Shown in pieces: positions 8,051 through 16,727 of a stretch of 32,932 bases of DNA. The stretch lies in NCBI GenBank assembly GCA_945861615.1, contig CAMAVH010000021.1, positions 1-32,932 on the forward strand, given 5' to 3'. The position numbers and the translations under genes were made by a program. Position 1 is the first letter of the stretch, and every line of letters begins with the position of its first letter. Under the pieces are notes generated by a model. It had not been told where the DNA came from. It searched no databases and saw nothing but the letters and a program-made list of their open reading frames with translations. The DNA is from Rhizobium sp. Q54. Its GTDB lineage: Bacteria; Pseudomonadota; Alphaproteobacteria; SMXQ01.

Positions 8051-9040
8051 ATGAACAGCAAATTGCTCGCCCTGATCGGCGGGGCCGCGCTCATGGCGAC
8101 GGCCACGGCAGCCTCGGCCCAGAGCTACAATATGACGATCGCCGGCGCGAGCCCAGGCGGCCTATGGACGCTGATCGGCACGGGCGTCGATTCGGCGGTG
8201 AAGGCCGCCTATCCCGGCTCCACGATCACCTATCAGACCTCGGGCGGCGGCATCGCGAACGTCGGCCTGCTCGACCAGAAGCGCGTCCAACTCGGCATCA
8301 TCCACGACGTCGAGTTGAAAGACGCGCAAGACGGCAAGCCGCCCTTCAAGGCGCCGATCAAGAGCATGCGTGTTCTCGCCTACATGTACGACTGGTCGCC
8401 GCAGCAGCTGATCCTGACGAAGGACTTCGCCGACAAGCACGGCATCAAGACCTTCGACGACATCATCAGCAAGAAGGCGCCAGTGCGCATGGTGCTGAAC
8501 CGCCAGGGCAACATCGCCGCCACCGTCGGCACCGAGCTGTTCAACGCCGCCGGCGTCAACGTGAAGGACATCGAGAAGTGGGGTGGCCGCGTGATTTATG
8601 CCGCGTCCGCTGAACAGGCCGATCTCCTGAAGGACCGCCGCGTCGATATGATCAACAACTCGCTGTTCGTGCGCCATGCCTCGTTGCTCGAAGTCGGCCA
8701 GGCCCTCCCAGTCGTTATGCTGCCGATCTCCAAAGGCATCATCGACAAAGTCTCGCAAGAACTCGGCACGATTCCCTACGTCGTGAAGGGCGGGTCCTAC
8801 CCCTATCAGCCGCAGGACGTGACGACCGTGAGCTTCGGGGCCGCCGTCGTCACCAACAGCGCGATGTCCGATCAAGAGGCCTATAACCTGACCAAGGCTT
8901 TGGTCGAACGGATCGACAAAATCCAAGGCGTCCATAGCTCGATGAAGGCGCTGACGCCTGAATTGATGGCGAGCCTCAAAGCCTCGCCCTATCACCCCGG
9001 CGCGATCAAGCTTTACAAAGAAAAAGGCTTGATGAAGTAA
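8051..9040 (+). CDS. TAXI-family TRAP transporter periplasmic solute-binding protein
   Basis: A 329-residue protein. Residues 1-23 form a Sec signal peptide ending in A-S-A before Q24. The mature part opens with the TAXI-family pattern (MTIAGASPGGLW, then a GGGIANV segment) and keeps the two-lobe layout of TAXI receptors. These bind organic acids in the periplasm and deliver them to a sodium-driven TRAP permease. The permease gene follows 46 bp downstream, so the two form an operon. Because catabolic genes begin immediately after, the ligand is probably an aromatic or related carboxylate; this is inference, and the ligand cannot be read from sequence. The start is supported by GGGAG upstream of the ATG. 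Confidence 0.9.
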   Translation: MNSKLLALIGGAALMATATAASAQSYNMTIAGASPGGLWTLIGTGVDSAVKAAYPGSTITYQTSGGGIANVGLLDQKRVQLGIIHDVELKDAQDGKPPFKAPIKSMRVLAYMYDWSPQQLILTKDFADKHGIKTFDDIISKKAPVRMVLNRQGNIAATVGTELFNAAGVNVKDIEKWGGRVIYAASAEQADLLKDRRVDMINNSLFVRHASLLEVGQALPVVMLPISKGIIDKVSQELGTIPYVVKGGSYPYQPQDVTTVSFGAAVVTNSAMSDQEAYNLTKALVERIDKIQGVHSSMKALTPELMASLKASPYHPGAIKLYKEKGLMK

Positions 9041-9086
9041 ACCCGCTCCGCTTGCAACTCACGCAACAGTCGTAAGAGTACGTCCG

Positions 9087-11030
9087 ATGATGCCAGACGA
9101 AATAACCGCCACCTCTAAAGGCGCGCAAAAGATCAACTGGACCGATCTTTTCTTCGCCACGGGGCCGCGGCGCAATCCCGCCGGCATCATCGGACGCCTC
9201 ATTCCGCCCTACGCCTTCGCCATCGCCTGCTGGGTGCTGTACGCCACGGTGATCGCCTACGTTGATCTGCTGTTCCTGACCATCACCTTCCTGGCGATGA
9301 TTTTGGTGCTGATCTTCCTGACGATCGGCGCGCACGGCAAGGCAGACCCCGCGAGCATACCCTGGTTCGACATGATCGCCGCCGCCGTCTCGGTCGGCGT
9401 GGGCCTGCATTTCGCCTTCAACAGCGAAACCATCATGACCCGCATCGTCGGCTTCAGCGAGTTGACGACTTGGAACCTCGTGTTCGGTTCGGCGCTGTTT
9501 TTGCTGACTTTAGAGGCGACCCGCCGCACCGTCGGCTTCGGCATCACCGCCATCGTACTGATCTTCGTCGCTTACAACTTGCTCGGCCACCTCATCCCCG
9601 GCGCTTTGGGCCATGGCTATATCGACTATCCCTACTTCCTCGACACCATGGCTTTCGCGACGGACGGCATTTTCGGCGTGCCTGTCCGCGTAACCGCGAC
9701 TTACGCCTTCCTCTTCGTAATGTTCGGCACGTTCCTGCAACGTGCCGGGGGCGGCGATTTCTTCTTCAACGTCGCCGCGGCGTTCAGCGGCCGCAGCCCG
9801 GGCGGCCCCGCCAAGATCGCCGTGGTGTCTTCGGGCCTTTACGGCACGATTTCCGGAAGTCCGACCTCCGACGTCGTCACCACCGGCTCGGTGACTATCC
9901 CGATGATGAAACGCCTCGGCTACAGCGGCTCGCTCGCTGGCGCCGTCGAGGTCGCCGCCTCGACCGGCGGCAGCATCCTGCCGCCGGTGATGGGCTCCGC
10001 CGCCTTCATCATGGCCGAGTTCACCGGCATCGAATATCGCGACATCGCCATAGCCGCGATCATCCCTGCGCTGCTGTATTATTTCTGCATCTACACCCAA
10101 GTCCATCTCCGCTCGGTCAATCTCGGCCTGCTCGGCATCGACAAGTCTCAGATTCCGAAATTGAGCGCGACGATGCGCCAAGGCGGCATCTTCATCGTGC
10201 CGCTCGCGGCGCTGACCGGCGCGTTGATTCTCGGCTATTCGCCGAACTACGTCGCCGTTTACGGCGCCATCGCCGTCCTCGCCGTCGCGGTCCTGAAAAA
10301 GGAGACGCGCATCGGCCTGAAGGGCATCTACGAAGCGATGGGCGAAACCACCATGCGCATCGTGCCGGTCGCCGGCGCCTGCGCCGCAGCCGGCCTCGTC
10401 ATCGGCGGCATCACCATGACCGGGTTGGCGCAGAAATTCTCGGCCTTGATTTTCCTGGTGACCAATCAAGACCTTTTCCTATCGCTGCTGGTGGCCGCGG
10501 CGCTCACCATCCTGCTCGGCATGGGCATGCCGACGCCGAGCGCCTACATCCTCGCCGCCGTGCTCGTCGGGCCGATGTTGCAGGAACTGGGCGTCGACAA
10601 ACTGGCAGGCCATCTCTTCCTGCTCTATTTCGCCGTGCTGTCGGCGATGACGCCGCCCATAGCGGTGGCGGCCTATGCGGCGGCAGCCTTGGCAGACGCC
10701 AATCCGCTATCGATCGCGGCGCAAGCCGTGAGGTTGTCGCTCAGCGCCTTCCTGGTGCCCTTCGCCTTCGTCTATGGCCAGGAACTGCTGCTCGTCGGCG
10801 AGGTCTGGAGCATCATTCTCGCGGTCACGACGGCGATCATCGGCGTCTGGCTCGTCTCGCTCGCCACCGAAGGCTACAAGAAGCTGCTGAATCGCCCGGC
10901 CCGCCTACTGATCGCCGCCGCCGGTTGCTGCTTCATCGTGCCCTCTGTCGAAGCCGTGTTCCTCGGAGTGGCCTTGGCTGCGGCCGGTGGGGCCCTGGGC
11001 TATGTCGCCATGAAGCGCGCCAAAGCCTAA
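9087..11030 (+). CDS. TRAP transporter permease, fused 4TM/12TM (DctQM type)
   Basis: A 647-residue, very hydrophobic membrane protein. The N-terminal third corresponds to the small four-helix DctQ-like unit and the remainder to the large DctM-like unit, the fusion usual for TAXI systems. Family motifs include GSPTSDVVTTGSVTIP near residue 257 and GMGMPTPSAYI near 478. It moves the ligand delivered by the upstream TAXI receptor across the inner membrane using an ion gradient. An ATG-ATG pair begins the frame with only a weak Shine-Dalgarno, so the start could be one codon later. No terminator is obvious after it, and the promoter of the oxygenase genes follows. Confidence 0.93.
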   Translation: MMPDEITATSKGAQKINWTDLFFATGPRRNPAGIIGRLIPPYAFAIACWVLYATVIAYVDLLFLTITFLAMILVLIFLTIGAHGKADPASIPWFDMIAAAVSVGVGLHFAFNSETIMTRIVGFSELTTWNLVFGSALFLLTLEATRRTVGFGITAIVLIFVAYNLLGHLIPGALGHGYIDYPYFLDTMAFATDGIFGVPVRVTATYAFLFVMFGTFLQRAGGGDFFFNVAAAFSGRSPGGPAKIAVVSSGLYGTISGSPTSDVVTTGSVTIPMMKRLGYSGSLAGAVEVAASTGGSILPPVMGSAAFIMAEFTGIEYRDIAIAAIIPALLYYFCIYTQVHLRSVNLGLLGIDKSQIPKLSATMRQGGIFIVPLAALTGALILGYSPNYVAVYGAIAVLAVAVLKKETRIGLKGIYEAMGETTMRIVPVAGACAAAGLVIGGITMTGLAQKFSALIFLVTNQDLFLSLLVAAALTILLGMGMPTPSAYILAAVLVGPMLQELGVDKLAGHLFLLYFAVLSAMTPPIAVAAYAAAALADANPLSIAAQAVRLSLSAFLVPFAFVYGQELLLVGEVWSIILAVTTAIIGVWLVSLATEGYKKLLNRPARLLIAAAGCCFIVPSVEAVFLGVALAAAGGALGYVAMKRAKA

Positions 11031-11106
11031 CTGCGGGGCGCAGAACAATCCGTTCAGGTTCCCTAAAAAACGCCGGAATCGGTTCAGCTATGGTGTGATC
11101 TGGGGC

Positions 11107-11135
11107 TTGATCCCGGCAATTTAATTTGATATCTA
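11107..11135 (+). promoter_or_regulatory. Predicted promoter of the ring-hydroxylating oxygenase operon
   Basis: A -35 TTGATC (11107-11112) and a -10 TATCTA (11130-11135) are separated by 17 bp. The -10 lies inside the repeated TTGATATCTAA element, so a repressor bound there would block RNA polymerase. The transcript would begin near 11142 and carry a leader of about 165 nt. Confidence 0.45.
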
Positions 11136-11146
11136 ACCTTTATCTA
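11126..11146. promoter_or_regulatory. Operator element shared with the 19388 promoter
   Basis: TTGATATCTAA (11126-11136) is identical to the 11-mer at 19388-19398. A second TATCTA follows at 11141-11146, exactly 11 bp (one helical turn) after the first at 11130-11135. The AT-rich element lies between the TRAP permease and the oxygenase genes. A MarR-type regulator such as the one at 24049-24570 is a reasonable candidate to bind it, but that is not shown. Confidence 0.5.
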
Positions 11147-11308
11147 GGAGAGCCGACCACACCGTCGAAAAACCGCTGACGGGGCGCACTCCCGCACCAG
11201 GTTAACGGGCCAAGATGCCCGTCATCGCGCGGAGGATTGCGCCGGCCTTTCGACCTTCACGCCGCGCCGATTCGGAGCGGCCCCCTTTCGACAACAGGGA
11301 CGCAGCCC

Positions 11309-12562
11309 ATGGCGACCGCCGTACAGACCGACAATCTGCTCAATCTCAAATGGCCGAAAGAAGGCCCCTCGCGGGTGCCTTATTGGGTCTATTCCTCGCC
11401 GGAGATCTACAAGCGCGAGCAGGAGCTGGTGTTCGGCGGCGCGAGCTACAATTACATCGGCCTCGAATGCGAGATCCCCAATTCCGGCGACTTCCGCCAG
11501 ACCAAGGTCGGCGACAAGCCGGTGATCTTCATGCGCGACGAGGACGGCCAGGTGCATGTCGTCGTCAATCGCTGCGCCCATCGCGGCGTGCAGTTCTGTT
11601 ACGACATGCACGGCACGGGCAAGACCGAGTTCATCTGCCCCTACCATCAGTGGACCTACAATCTGAAGGGCGAGACCACCGCCGTGCCCTTCCGCCGCGG
11701 CTTGCAGAAGATGGGCGGCATGCCCACCGACTTCGACCTGAAGGCCAACGGCCTGCAGAAGCTGAAGGTGGCGACGCGCCACGGCGTGATCTTCGCCAGC
11801 TTCGACCACAGCATGCCGTCGTTCGAGGACTATATCGGCCCCAAGATGGTGGGCTGGTTCGACCGCGTGTTCAGCGGCCGGCCGCTCAAGGTGCTGGGCT
11901 ATCAGCGCCAGCGCATCCGCTGCAATTGGAAGCTGGTGTTCGAGAATATCAAAGACCCCTACCACGCCTCGCTGCTGCATGTGTTCCTCGTCTCCTTCAG
12001 CCTGTTCCGCGCCGACAATCCGTCCAAGGTACAGATGGACGAAAGCCTCGGCTTGCATTCGGTGCTGGTCTCGCAGCGCGGCGAGAAGAAGGCCGACGAC
12101 ACGACCGCCGACATCCGTCAGAACCAGGCGAGCTTCACCCTGGCCAATCCGCTGATGCTGCAGCCGGAGAAGGAATTCCCCGGCGAAGCGACGGTGGTGA
12201 TGCAGACCATTTGGCCGAACCTGATGGTGCAGCAGCAGTCCAACACGCTGGCCATGCGTCAGATCCATCTCGTCGGCCCGGAGGAATTCGAGCTGCATTG
12301 GACCTACTTCGGCTTCGCCGACGAATCCGAGGAGATGACGCAGAAGCGCCTGCGCCAGGCCAACCTGATGGGCCCGGCCGGCTACGTCTCGGCCGACGAT
12401 TCGGAAGTGATGGAAGCGATCCAGGCGGGCATCTCGAAATATGCCGCGGAAGACGCGGTGGTCGAGATGGGCGGCCGCGGCGTCGAGGACACCGACCATA
12501 TGGTGACTGAAACGGCGATTCGCGCCTTTTACGACGGCTATCGCAAAGTGATGGGGCTTTAA
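11309..12562 (+). CDS. Rieske ring-hydroxylating oxygenase alpha subunit, salicylate 5-hydroxylase-like
   Basis: A 417-residue oxygenase subunit. The Rieske [2Fe-2S] ligands are C89-x-H91 and C110-x2-H113. The mononuclear iron site is H219 and H224 (D216-x2-H219-x4-H224), with D363 or D364 as the third ligand, and D216 is the electron-bridging aspartate. The pattern (WPKEGPSRVPYW near the start, SADDSEV and DTDHMVTET near the end) closely follows the NagG/salicylate 5-hydroxylase and anthranilate dioxygenase group, which act on ortho-substituted benzoates. The ATG at 11309 is preferred to one 72 bp upstream because AGGGA stands just before it and the family N-terminus starts here. The beta subunit follows after two bases. 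Ferredoxin and reductase are encoded at 18949 and 21614. The exact substrate is unknown. Confidence 0.9.
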   Translation: MATAVQTDNLLNLKWPKEGPSRVPYWVYSSPEIYKREQELVFGGASYNYIGLECEIPNSGDFRQTKVGDKPVIFMRDEDGQVHVVVNRCAHRGVQFCYDMHGTGKTEFICPYHQWTYNLKGETTAVPFRRGLQKMGGMPTDFDLKANGLQKLKVATRHGVIFASFDHSMPSFEDYIGPKMVGWFDRVFSGRPLKVLGYQRQRIRCNWKLVFENIKDPYHASLLHVFLVSFSLFRADNPSKVQMDESLGLHSVLVSQRGEKKADDTTADIRQNQASFTLANPLMLQPEKEFPGEATVVMQTIWPNLMVQQQSNTLAMRQIHLVGPEEFELHWTYFGFADESEEMTQKRLRQANLMGPAGYVSADDSEVMEAIQAGISKYAAEDAVVEMGGRGVEDTDHMVTETAIRAFYDGYRKVMGL

Positions 12563-12564
12563 GC

Positions 12565-13065
12565 ATGACCACGACCACCAAGCTCCGCCCCGCCGACCTC
12601 GCCGCATTACGCGCCGAGATCGAGGACTTCAACACCGCCTACGCCGACTGCCTGGACGACGGCGATCTGGCCGACTGGAAGAGCTTCTTCACCGAAGACT
12701 GCATCTACAAGGTGCTGCCGCGCGAAAATTACGAGTTGAAGCTGCCTCTCGCCGTGATCTTCGCCGAAGGCCATGGCGGCCTGACCGACCGCATCGTCGG
12801 CGTGACCAAGACGACGGTCTACCGCAAGCGCTACCTGCGCCATTACATCACCAACACGCGCATTCGCAGCGTCGACGGCGACAGTGTGCGCGCCGAGGCC
12901 AACTACCAGGTGCTGGAGACTTTGCCCGAGGAATATACCAAGATCCTCAACGCCGGCCGCTACATCGATCATTTCATCCGTCGTGGCGGCACGCTGAAGC
13001 TGAAAGAGCGCCTCTGCGTCTATGATTCGGAAATGGTGCCGGCAACCATCGTTTATCCGCTTTGA
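12565..13065 (+). CDS. Ring-hydroxylating oxygenase beta subunit, NagH-like
   Basis: A 166-residue small subunit of the SnoaL/NTF2-like fold found as the structural partner of Rieske oxygenase alpha subunits. It keeps features of the salicylate 5-hydroxylase small subunit group, such as the LPRENYELKLPL region (residues 51-62), ILNAGRYID in the middle and RLCVYDSEM close to the C-terminus. It has no cofactor ligands. It starts two bases after the alpha stop codon and is followed directly by a strong terminator, so alpha and beta form a two-gene transcription unit. Confidence 0.9.
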   Translation: MTTTTKLRPADLAALRAEIEDFNTAYADCLDDGDLADWKSFFTEDCIYKVLPRENYELKLPLAVIFAEGHGGLTDRIVGVTKTTVYRKRYLRHYITNTRIRSVDGDSVRAEANYQVLETLPEEYTKILNAGRYIDHFIRRGGTLKLKERLCVYDSEMVPATIVYPL

Positions 13066-13087
13066 CGGCGGCAGACCGCCAGCAAAG

Positions 13088-13115
13088 GCCCGGCAGGCAA
13101 CTGCCGGGCTTTTTT
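13088..13115 (+). terminator. Rho-independent terminator after the oxygenase genes
   Basis: A perfect 9-bp GC-rich stem (GCCCGGCAG 13088-13096 with CTGCCGGGC 13101-13109), a 4-nt loop and six T (13110-13115). It overlaps the stop codon of the convergent REC-EAL gene. Confidence 0.93.
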
Positions 13116-14364
13116 ATACCCGGCAGAAAGCCGGAATCTCCGCCGCCGGCATCGGCTTGGCGATGTGATAGCCCTGCGCCAGGTCGCAGCCGTTGTTCTT
13201 GAGAAATGCCAGAATCTCCGGAGATTCGACGCCTTCGGCGATGCATTTCAGGCCGAGCGCATGGGTCAGCGACATGATCGCCAGCACGATAGAGGCGCTC
13301 GCCTCCGACTTCAGCACGGACGACACGAAGGAACGGTCGATCTTCAGCGAGGTGAACGGCAAACGCTGCAGTGGAGCGAGCGACGAATAGCCGGTGCCGA
13401 AATCGTCGATCGACAAATCGAACCCCTTCGAGCGCAAGCGCACGAACAGCTCCATGGCGCGGGCGGGATCCCCCGTCGCCGCGCTTTCCGTCAGCTCCAG
13501 CGCGATGGCAGATTGCGGCACGCCGGCTTCGTTGCACATGCGCTCGAGGCGTTCAGGCAAGTCGGGATCGGGAACGCTGGCATTCGAAACATTAACCGCG
13601 ATTTTAAGGATGATGCCGGCCTGACGCCAGGCCGCCGCCTGCTTCACCGCTTCCGCCAAGGCCCAATCGGTCAAGGCGCCGATCAACCCGCCCTTCTCCG
13701 CCACCGGCACGAAGGCCGCCGGCATCACCAGGCCGAGGGTCGGATGATGCCACCGCACCAGCGCCTCGACGCCGACAGCGGTGCCGCTGCGCAGATCGAC
13801 GATCGGCTGGTAATGCAACGTCAACTCATCGCCCGAAAGCGCGGCCGAAAGATGCGGCACACTCACCGGATTGACCACATCGACCTGGCTTTCGAGCAAC
13901 TGACGCAGCGCATCGAGATCGATCGGTTTGCGGATGATGCCGGTCATGTTCAGGCCTTGGGCGCGCCCGAGGGAAATGGCGCTATCGAGCGTGCGGCTAT
14001 CGGCGCCGCTGGCGAGCAGGATGTTGGCGCGCACGCCCTCTTCGGCCAAGCGGCGCAAAGCCTGCATGCCGTCTATCCCCGGCATGAGCAGATCGAGCAC
14101 GATGACCGCCGCAGGTCGGCCTTCAATATGTCGAAAAAACTCTTCCGGACGGGTGGTGAAGAAAGCCTCGTAGCCGGAAAGATCGGCTGCCTCGCCGACG
14201 AACTCGCAGAACATCGCCTCATCGTCGAGCACGGCGAGACGGCCGCGCGTCGATCCGGCGCGGGGCGCCGAAGTGGACAGACTTGTCGAGCATTCACGCA
14301 AAGCGAACTGCATCGTGACATCCTGCAGCGTCATGCCGCCCCCGTTCGGCGTGAAGAAAACCAT
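13114..14364 (-). CDS. Response regulator with REC and EAL domains (c-di-GMP phosphodiesterase)
   Basis: A 416-residue REC-EAL protein, the architecture of RocR-type regulators, expected to hydrolyse cyclic di-GMP. The receiver (about 42-160) has acidic D47/D48, phospho-acceptor D91 (VLDLLMPG), S119 and K146. The EAL domain (about 175-412) keeps its catalytic signature: E200-A-L, N258, E290, D320-D321 in DDFGTGYSS, K341, E377 and Q397, so it looks active. No partner kinase is adjacent. It is inserted between the oxygenase genes and the catabolic operon and is probably unrelated to them. ATG 14364 gives the longest frame; ATG 14334 (residue 11) has a better Shine-Dalgarno (GGGGG) and may be the true start. 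A candidate EcfG promoter lies upstream. Confidence 0.93.
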   Translation of the reverse strand: MVFFTPNGGGMTLQDVTMQFALRECSTSLSTSAPRAGSTRGRLAVLDDEAMFCEFVGEAADLSGYEAFFTTRPEEFFRHIEGRPAAVIVLDLLMPGIDGMQALRRLAEEGVRANILLASGADSRTLDSAISLGRAQGLNMTGIIRKPIDLDALRQLLESQVDVVNPVSVPHLSAALSGDELTLHYQPIVDLRSGTAVGVEALVRWHHPTLGLVMPAAFVPVAEKGGLIGALTDWALAEAVKQAAAWRQAGIILKIAVNVSNASVPDPDLPERLERMCNEAGVPQSAIALELTESAATGDPARAMELFVRLRSKGFDLSIDDFGTGYSSLAPLQRLPFTSLKIDRSFVSSVLKSEASASIVLAIMSLTHALGLKCIAEGVESPEILAFLKNNGCDLAQGYHIAKPMPAAEIPAFCRV

Positions 14365-14419
14365 TCATATTGCTTGGTATCGAAATCTCTCCGCCTGCTC
14401 TCGGCGTTACCAGACAACT

Positions 14420-14445
14420 AACGGCTGTCGGAGGAAGCGAGTTCC
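14420..14445 (-). promoter_or_regulatory. Candidate EcfG (general stress sigma factor) promoter for the REC-EAL gene
   Basis: On the minus strand, GGAAC (14445-14441) and CGTT (14423-14420) are separated by 17 bp, matching the known alphaproteobacterial EcfG consensus GGAAC-N16/17-CGTT. The start would be near 14411, about 47-77 nt before the possible start codons. The -35 overlaps a perfect inverted repeat, CGGAGGAA (14429-14436) with TTCCTCCG (14442-14449). Confidence 0.5.
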
Positions 14446-14574
14446 TCCGGAACGGCATAGGGATTCTCACCTATCCTTAAGATCATACCAAGGGAAGGCC
14501 ACCCCTGACGGTGCGCATCCGCGTCTTACGAACTCATTCGCCGAATTCATTCGCGACCTCATGCGCAAATGGGC

Positions 14575-14607
14575 AAAAGAAAAGCCCGGCGGATCGCTCC
14601 GCCGGGC
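14575..14607 (-). terminator. Rho-independent terminator of the ferredoxin-to-aldolase operon
   Basis: A perfect 10-bp stem, GCCCGGCGGA (14584-14593) with TCCGCCGGGC (14598-14607), and a 4-nt loop. On the minus strand it is followed by TTTTCTTTT (14583-14575). It lies 23 bp after the stop of the DapA-type gene. Confidence 0.92.
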
Positions 14608-14630
14608 CTTAATCTTCCGAAGAGAGGGGT

Positions 14631-15560
14631 TTAGGCCGCTTTCTTCTTCGCTTTCTTGCCGTTGGTCAGGCCGGCGCGCTTCATGACGCCGTCGAGACGG
14701 GCGGCGACCTCGGCGGTGGCCGACATCATCGGCAGACGATGCTCGTTCTTATCGAGAACGCCCATCTTCATCATGATGTACTTAATCGCGATCGGATTGG
14801 TGTCGTAGAACACCGCCTCGTTCAGCTCGGCCAGCTCGAAGTGCAGCTTGCGCGCCTTCTCGATGTTGCCGGCGACCGTCTGCTCGTAGAGGTCTGCGAC
14901 CTTGCGCGGCGCGACGTTGCCGACGGCGTTCATCAGGCCGCAAGCGCCGACGCAAAGCATCGGGAAGCTGAGGTCTTCGAGGCCGACGAACACGCGGAAA
15001 TCGAAGCCGAAGCGGTCGAGCGCGTGCGTGACGAAGCCGAGATCGTTGACGGCATGCTTGATGCCGACGAGGTTCTCGGTGCGGTTCATGATCTGCTCGA
15101 CGGTGTCGAGGGTCACGCCGACGGCGGTGCGGCCGGGGATGTGATAGATCATGAGCGGCAGGTCGATCTTCTTGCCGATCTGCACGTAATACTCGACCAG
15201 GCCGCGCTGCGGCGGGCGGACATAGTACGGCGTGACGACGAGCAGCGAATCGACGCCAGCCTTCTCGGCGGCGTAGCTCAGATCCATCGTCTCGGCTTCC
15301 GACTGCGAGCCGGTGGCCGCGACGACGGGGACGCGCTTGGCGGTGACGTCGACGGCGATCTTGTAGAGCTGCTTGCGCTCGTCGCTGGTCAGCGTCGACG
15401 GCTCGCCGGTCGTGCCGGTGATCAGCACGCCGTGGCTGCCGTTGGCGATCATGTAATCGACGACTTCCTCGAACTTGGCATAATCCACCTTGCCGTTCTT
15501 GAACGGGGTGACGGCGGGCGGATAGGAGCCGCGCAGGAAGTTCTTCTTCAGTTTAATCAC
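14631..15560 (-). CDS. DapA/NAL-family class I aldolase or hydratase-aldolase
   Basis: A 309-residue TIM-barrel enzyme of the dihydrodipicolinate synthase/N-acetylneuraminate lyase superfamily. Visible are the carboxylate-binding GTTGE (49-53), Tyr139 with Arg144 (YHIPGR), and the Schiff-base Lys168 in VGIKHA. The lysine-rich C-terminal tail is odd. Family members condense or cleave pyruvate-containing compounds. As the last gene of a catabolic operon it is more likely to act in degradation than in lysine synthesis, for instance splitting a 4-hydroxy-2-oxo acid to pyruvate plus an aldehyde, as hydratase-aldolases of aromatic pathways do (inference). It starts with GTG, one base after the bicupin stop, so the two are translationally coupled. 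A strong terminator follows. Confidence 0.88.
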   Translation of the reverse strand: MIKLKKNFLRGSYPPAVTPFKNGKVDYAKFEEVVDYMIANGSHGVLITGTTGEPSTLTSDERKQLYKIAVDVTAKRVPVVAATGSQSEAETMDLSYAAEKAGVDSLLVVTPYYVRPPQRGLVEYYVQIGKKIDLPLMIYHIPGRTAVGVTLDTVEQIMNRTENLVGIKHAVNDLGFVTHALDRFGFDFRVFVGLEDLSFPMLCVGACGLMNAVGNVAPRKVADLYEQTVAGNIEKARKLHFELAELNEAVFYDTNPIAIKYIMMKMGVLDKNEHRLPMMSATAEVAARLDGVMKRAGLTNGKKAKKKAA

Positions 15561-15561
15561 G

Positions 15562-16701
15562 TTAGGCCACCTTGGTGCGGTTGGTTTCGAAACCGGCGTG
15601 CGAGCCGAGCAGCGAGATCGGACCCTTGAGGTCTTCCTGCCACAGCAGCGCGTCGGTGTTGATGCAGAACGGCATGTCCTGAATGGTCATCTCGTACACG
15701 GGGCCGACGTCGGTCGCGTGGTTGTGGATCGCCCAGCCCGGCGCCGAGAACATCAGGTCGCCGGCCTTCCAATCAAGCCGCTGGCCCTGCACCACCGAAT
15801 GGCCTTCGCCGCCGAAGTAGTAGTTGATGGCGGCCGAGGCGTGACGATGCGGACGATCGACGATGCCCTGCGGACGGATCGTGATGGCCGAGAAGAAGTT
15901 CGGGTTGGTACCGTTGGTGCGACCCGTCGCCGGATCCCACAGCAGGTACAGGCGGCGACCCTTGTAGGACGCGCCGAGGTCGGCGAGCTTGTCGAGCTCG
16001 GTCTTGACCTTTTTCCACGGCCACTGATGCGGCGTGATCGAGATCGGCTCGGGATTGATGAGCTTCTCATAAGGCATCATCCAGGCGCCGTCTTCGGTGA
16101 GCTGGAAAGTACCGTAGGGGCTCTGCGGCAATTCCTTGCCCTTGGCCTCGTACTCGGCCATCGCGTCGTGAACGTCGGTGGTATGCTCCGGCGGGTTTTC
16201 GTCGAGCCAATGAATCTTCAGGCGCTCGAGCAGCGGCGCGTTGTCGTAGCGCAGGCGGACCTGAATTTCCTTGGTGTCGTTGATGTACTCATGCACCGCC
16301 ATGGACGGCGTGGTGAGGACGTCGTACTGGCCGAACTCGAAACGCTTGTCGCCGACGATCATCGAGCCGGCGCCCTTGATCGGGAAGTTGACGATCGACG
16401 AGTTGCTGCGGACGCGCTGCGTGCGCTCACCCGGCAGAAGGACGTCGAGCGACAGGCCGATGCCCGGCGCGAAGCTCTTGAGGCCTTCTTCGCACTGCGG
16501 ATGCACGAACTGCGTGCGGCGCACACCATTGTTCGGGCGCGGCAGGCTGGCCAGACGGTCGACTTCGGCGTCGATCTCTTCCTTGCGGATGATGAGCGGC
16601 GCCCAGAGGTCCATCGAGTGGTCCTTCCAGGTGTGGACGTCGGGCGTTTGACGGCCCGAGGCATCCACCATCTTAAATTTCTGTTCAAAATCGAACGGCA
16701 T
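15562..16701 (-). CDS. Gentisate 1,2-dioxygenase-like bicupin
   Basis: A 379-residue bicupin related to gentisate/salicylate/1-hydroxy-2-naphthoate dioxygenases, which cleave an aromatic ring next to the carboxylate with Fe(II) and O2. The C-terminal cupin has the metal motif H285-x-H287 (RPHRHAS) and H326 or H328 (AIHNH). The equivalent stretch of the N-terminal cupin is QRVRSN (95-100), without histidines. In canonical gentisate dioxygenases it is the N-terminal cupin that carries the iron ligands, so the active site appears exchanged. Start is supported by GGAGGA before the ATG. It lies 26 bp after the OCD-family gene and one base before the aldolase. Ring cleavage of the oxygenase product is the likely role; the substrate is unproven. 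Confidence 0.85.
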   Translation of the reverse strand: MPFDFEQKFKMVDASGRQTPDVHTWKDHSMDLWAPLIIRKEEIDAEVDRLASLPRPNNGVRRTQFVHPQCEEGLKSFAPGIGLSLDVLLPGERTQRVRSNSSIVNFPIKGAGSMIVGDKRFEFGQYDVLTTPSMAVHEYINDTKEIQVRLRYDNAPLLERLKIHWLDENPPEHTTDVHDAMAEYEAKGKELPQSPYGTFQLTEDGAWMMPYEKLINPEPISITPHQWPWKKVKTELDKLADLGASYKGRRLYLLWDPATGRTNGTNPNFFSAITIRPQGIVDRPHRHASAAINYYFGGEGHSVVQGQRLDWKAGDLMFSAPGWAIHNHATDVGPVYEMTIQDMPFCINTDALLWQEDLKGPISLLGSHAGFETNRTKVA

Positions 16702-16727
16702 TTGTTCCTCCGTCTCGTCGAGAGAGA

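Noticed and set aside
14631-15560. Assignment as lysine-biosynthesis DapA
   Set aside because: The catalytic motifs fit the superfamily, but one-base coupling to a ring-cleavage bicupin in a catabolic operon makes a degradative aldolase more likely. The name dapA is therefore not used.
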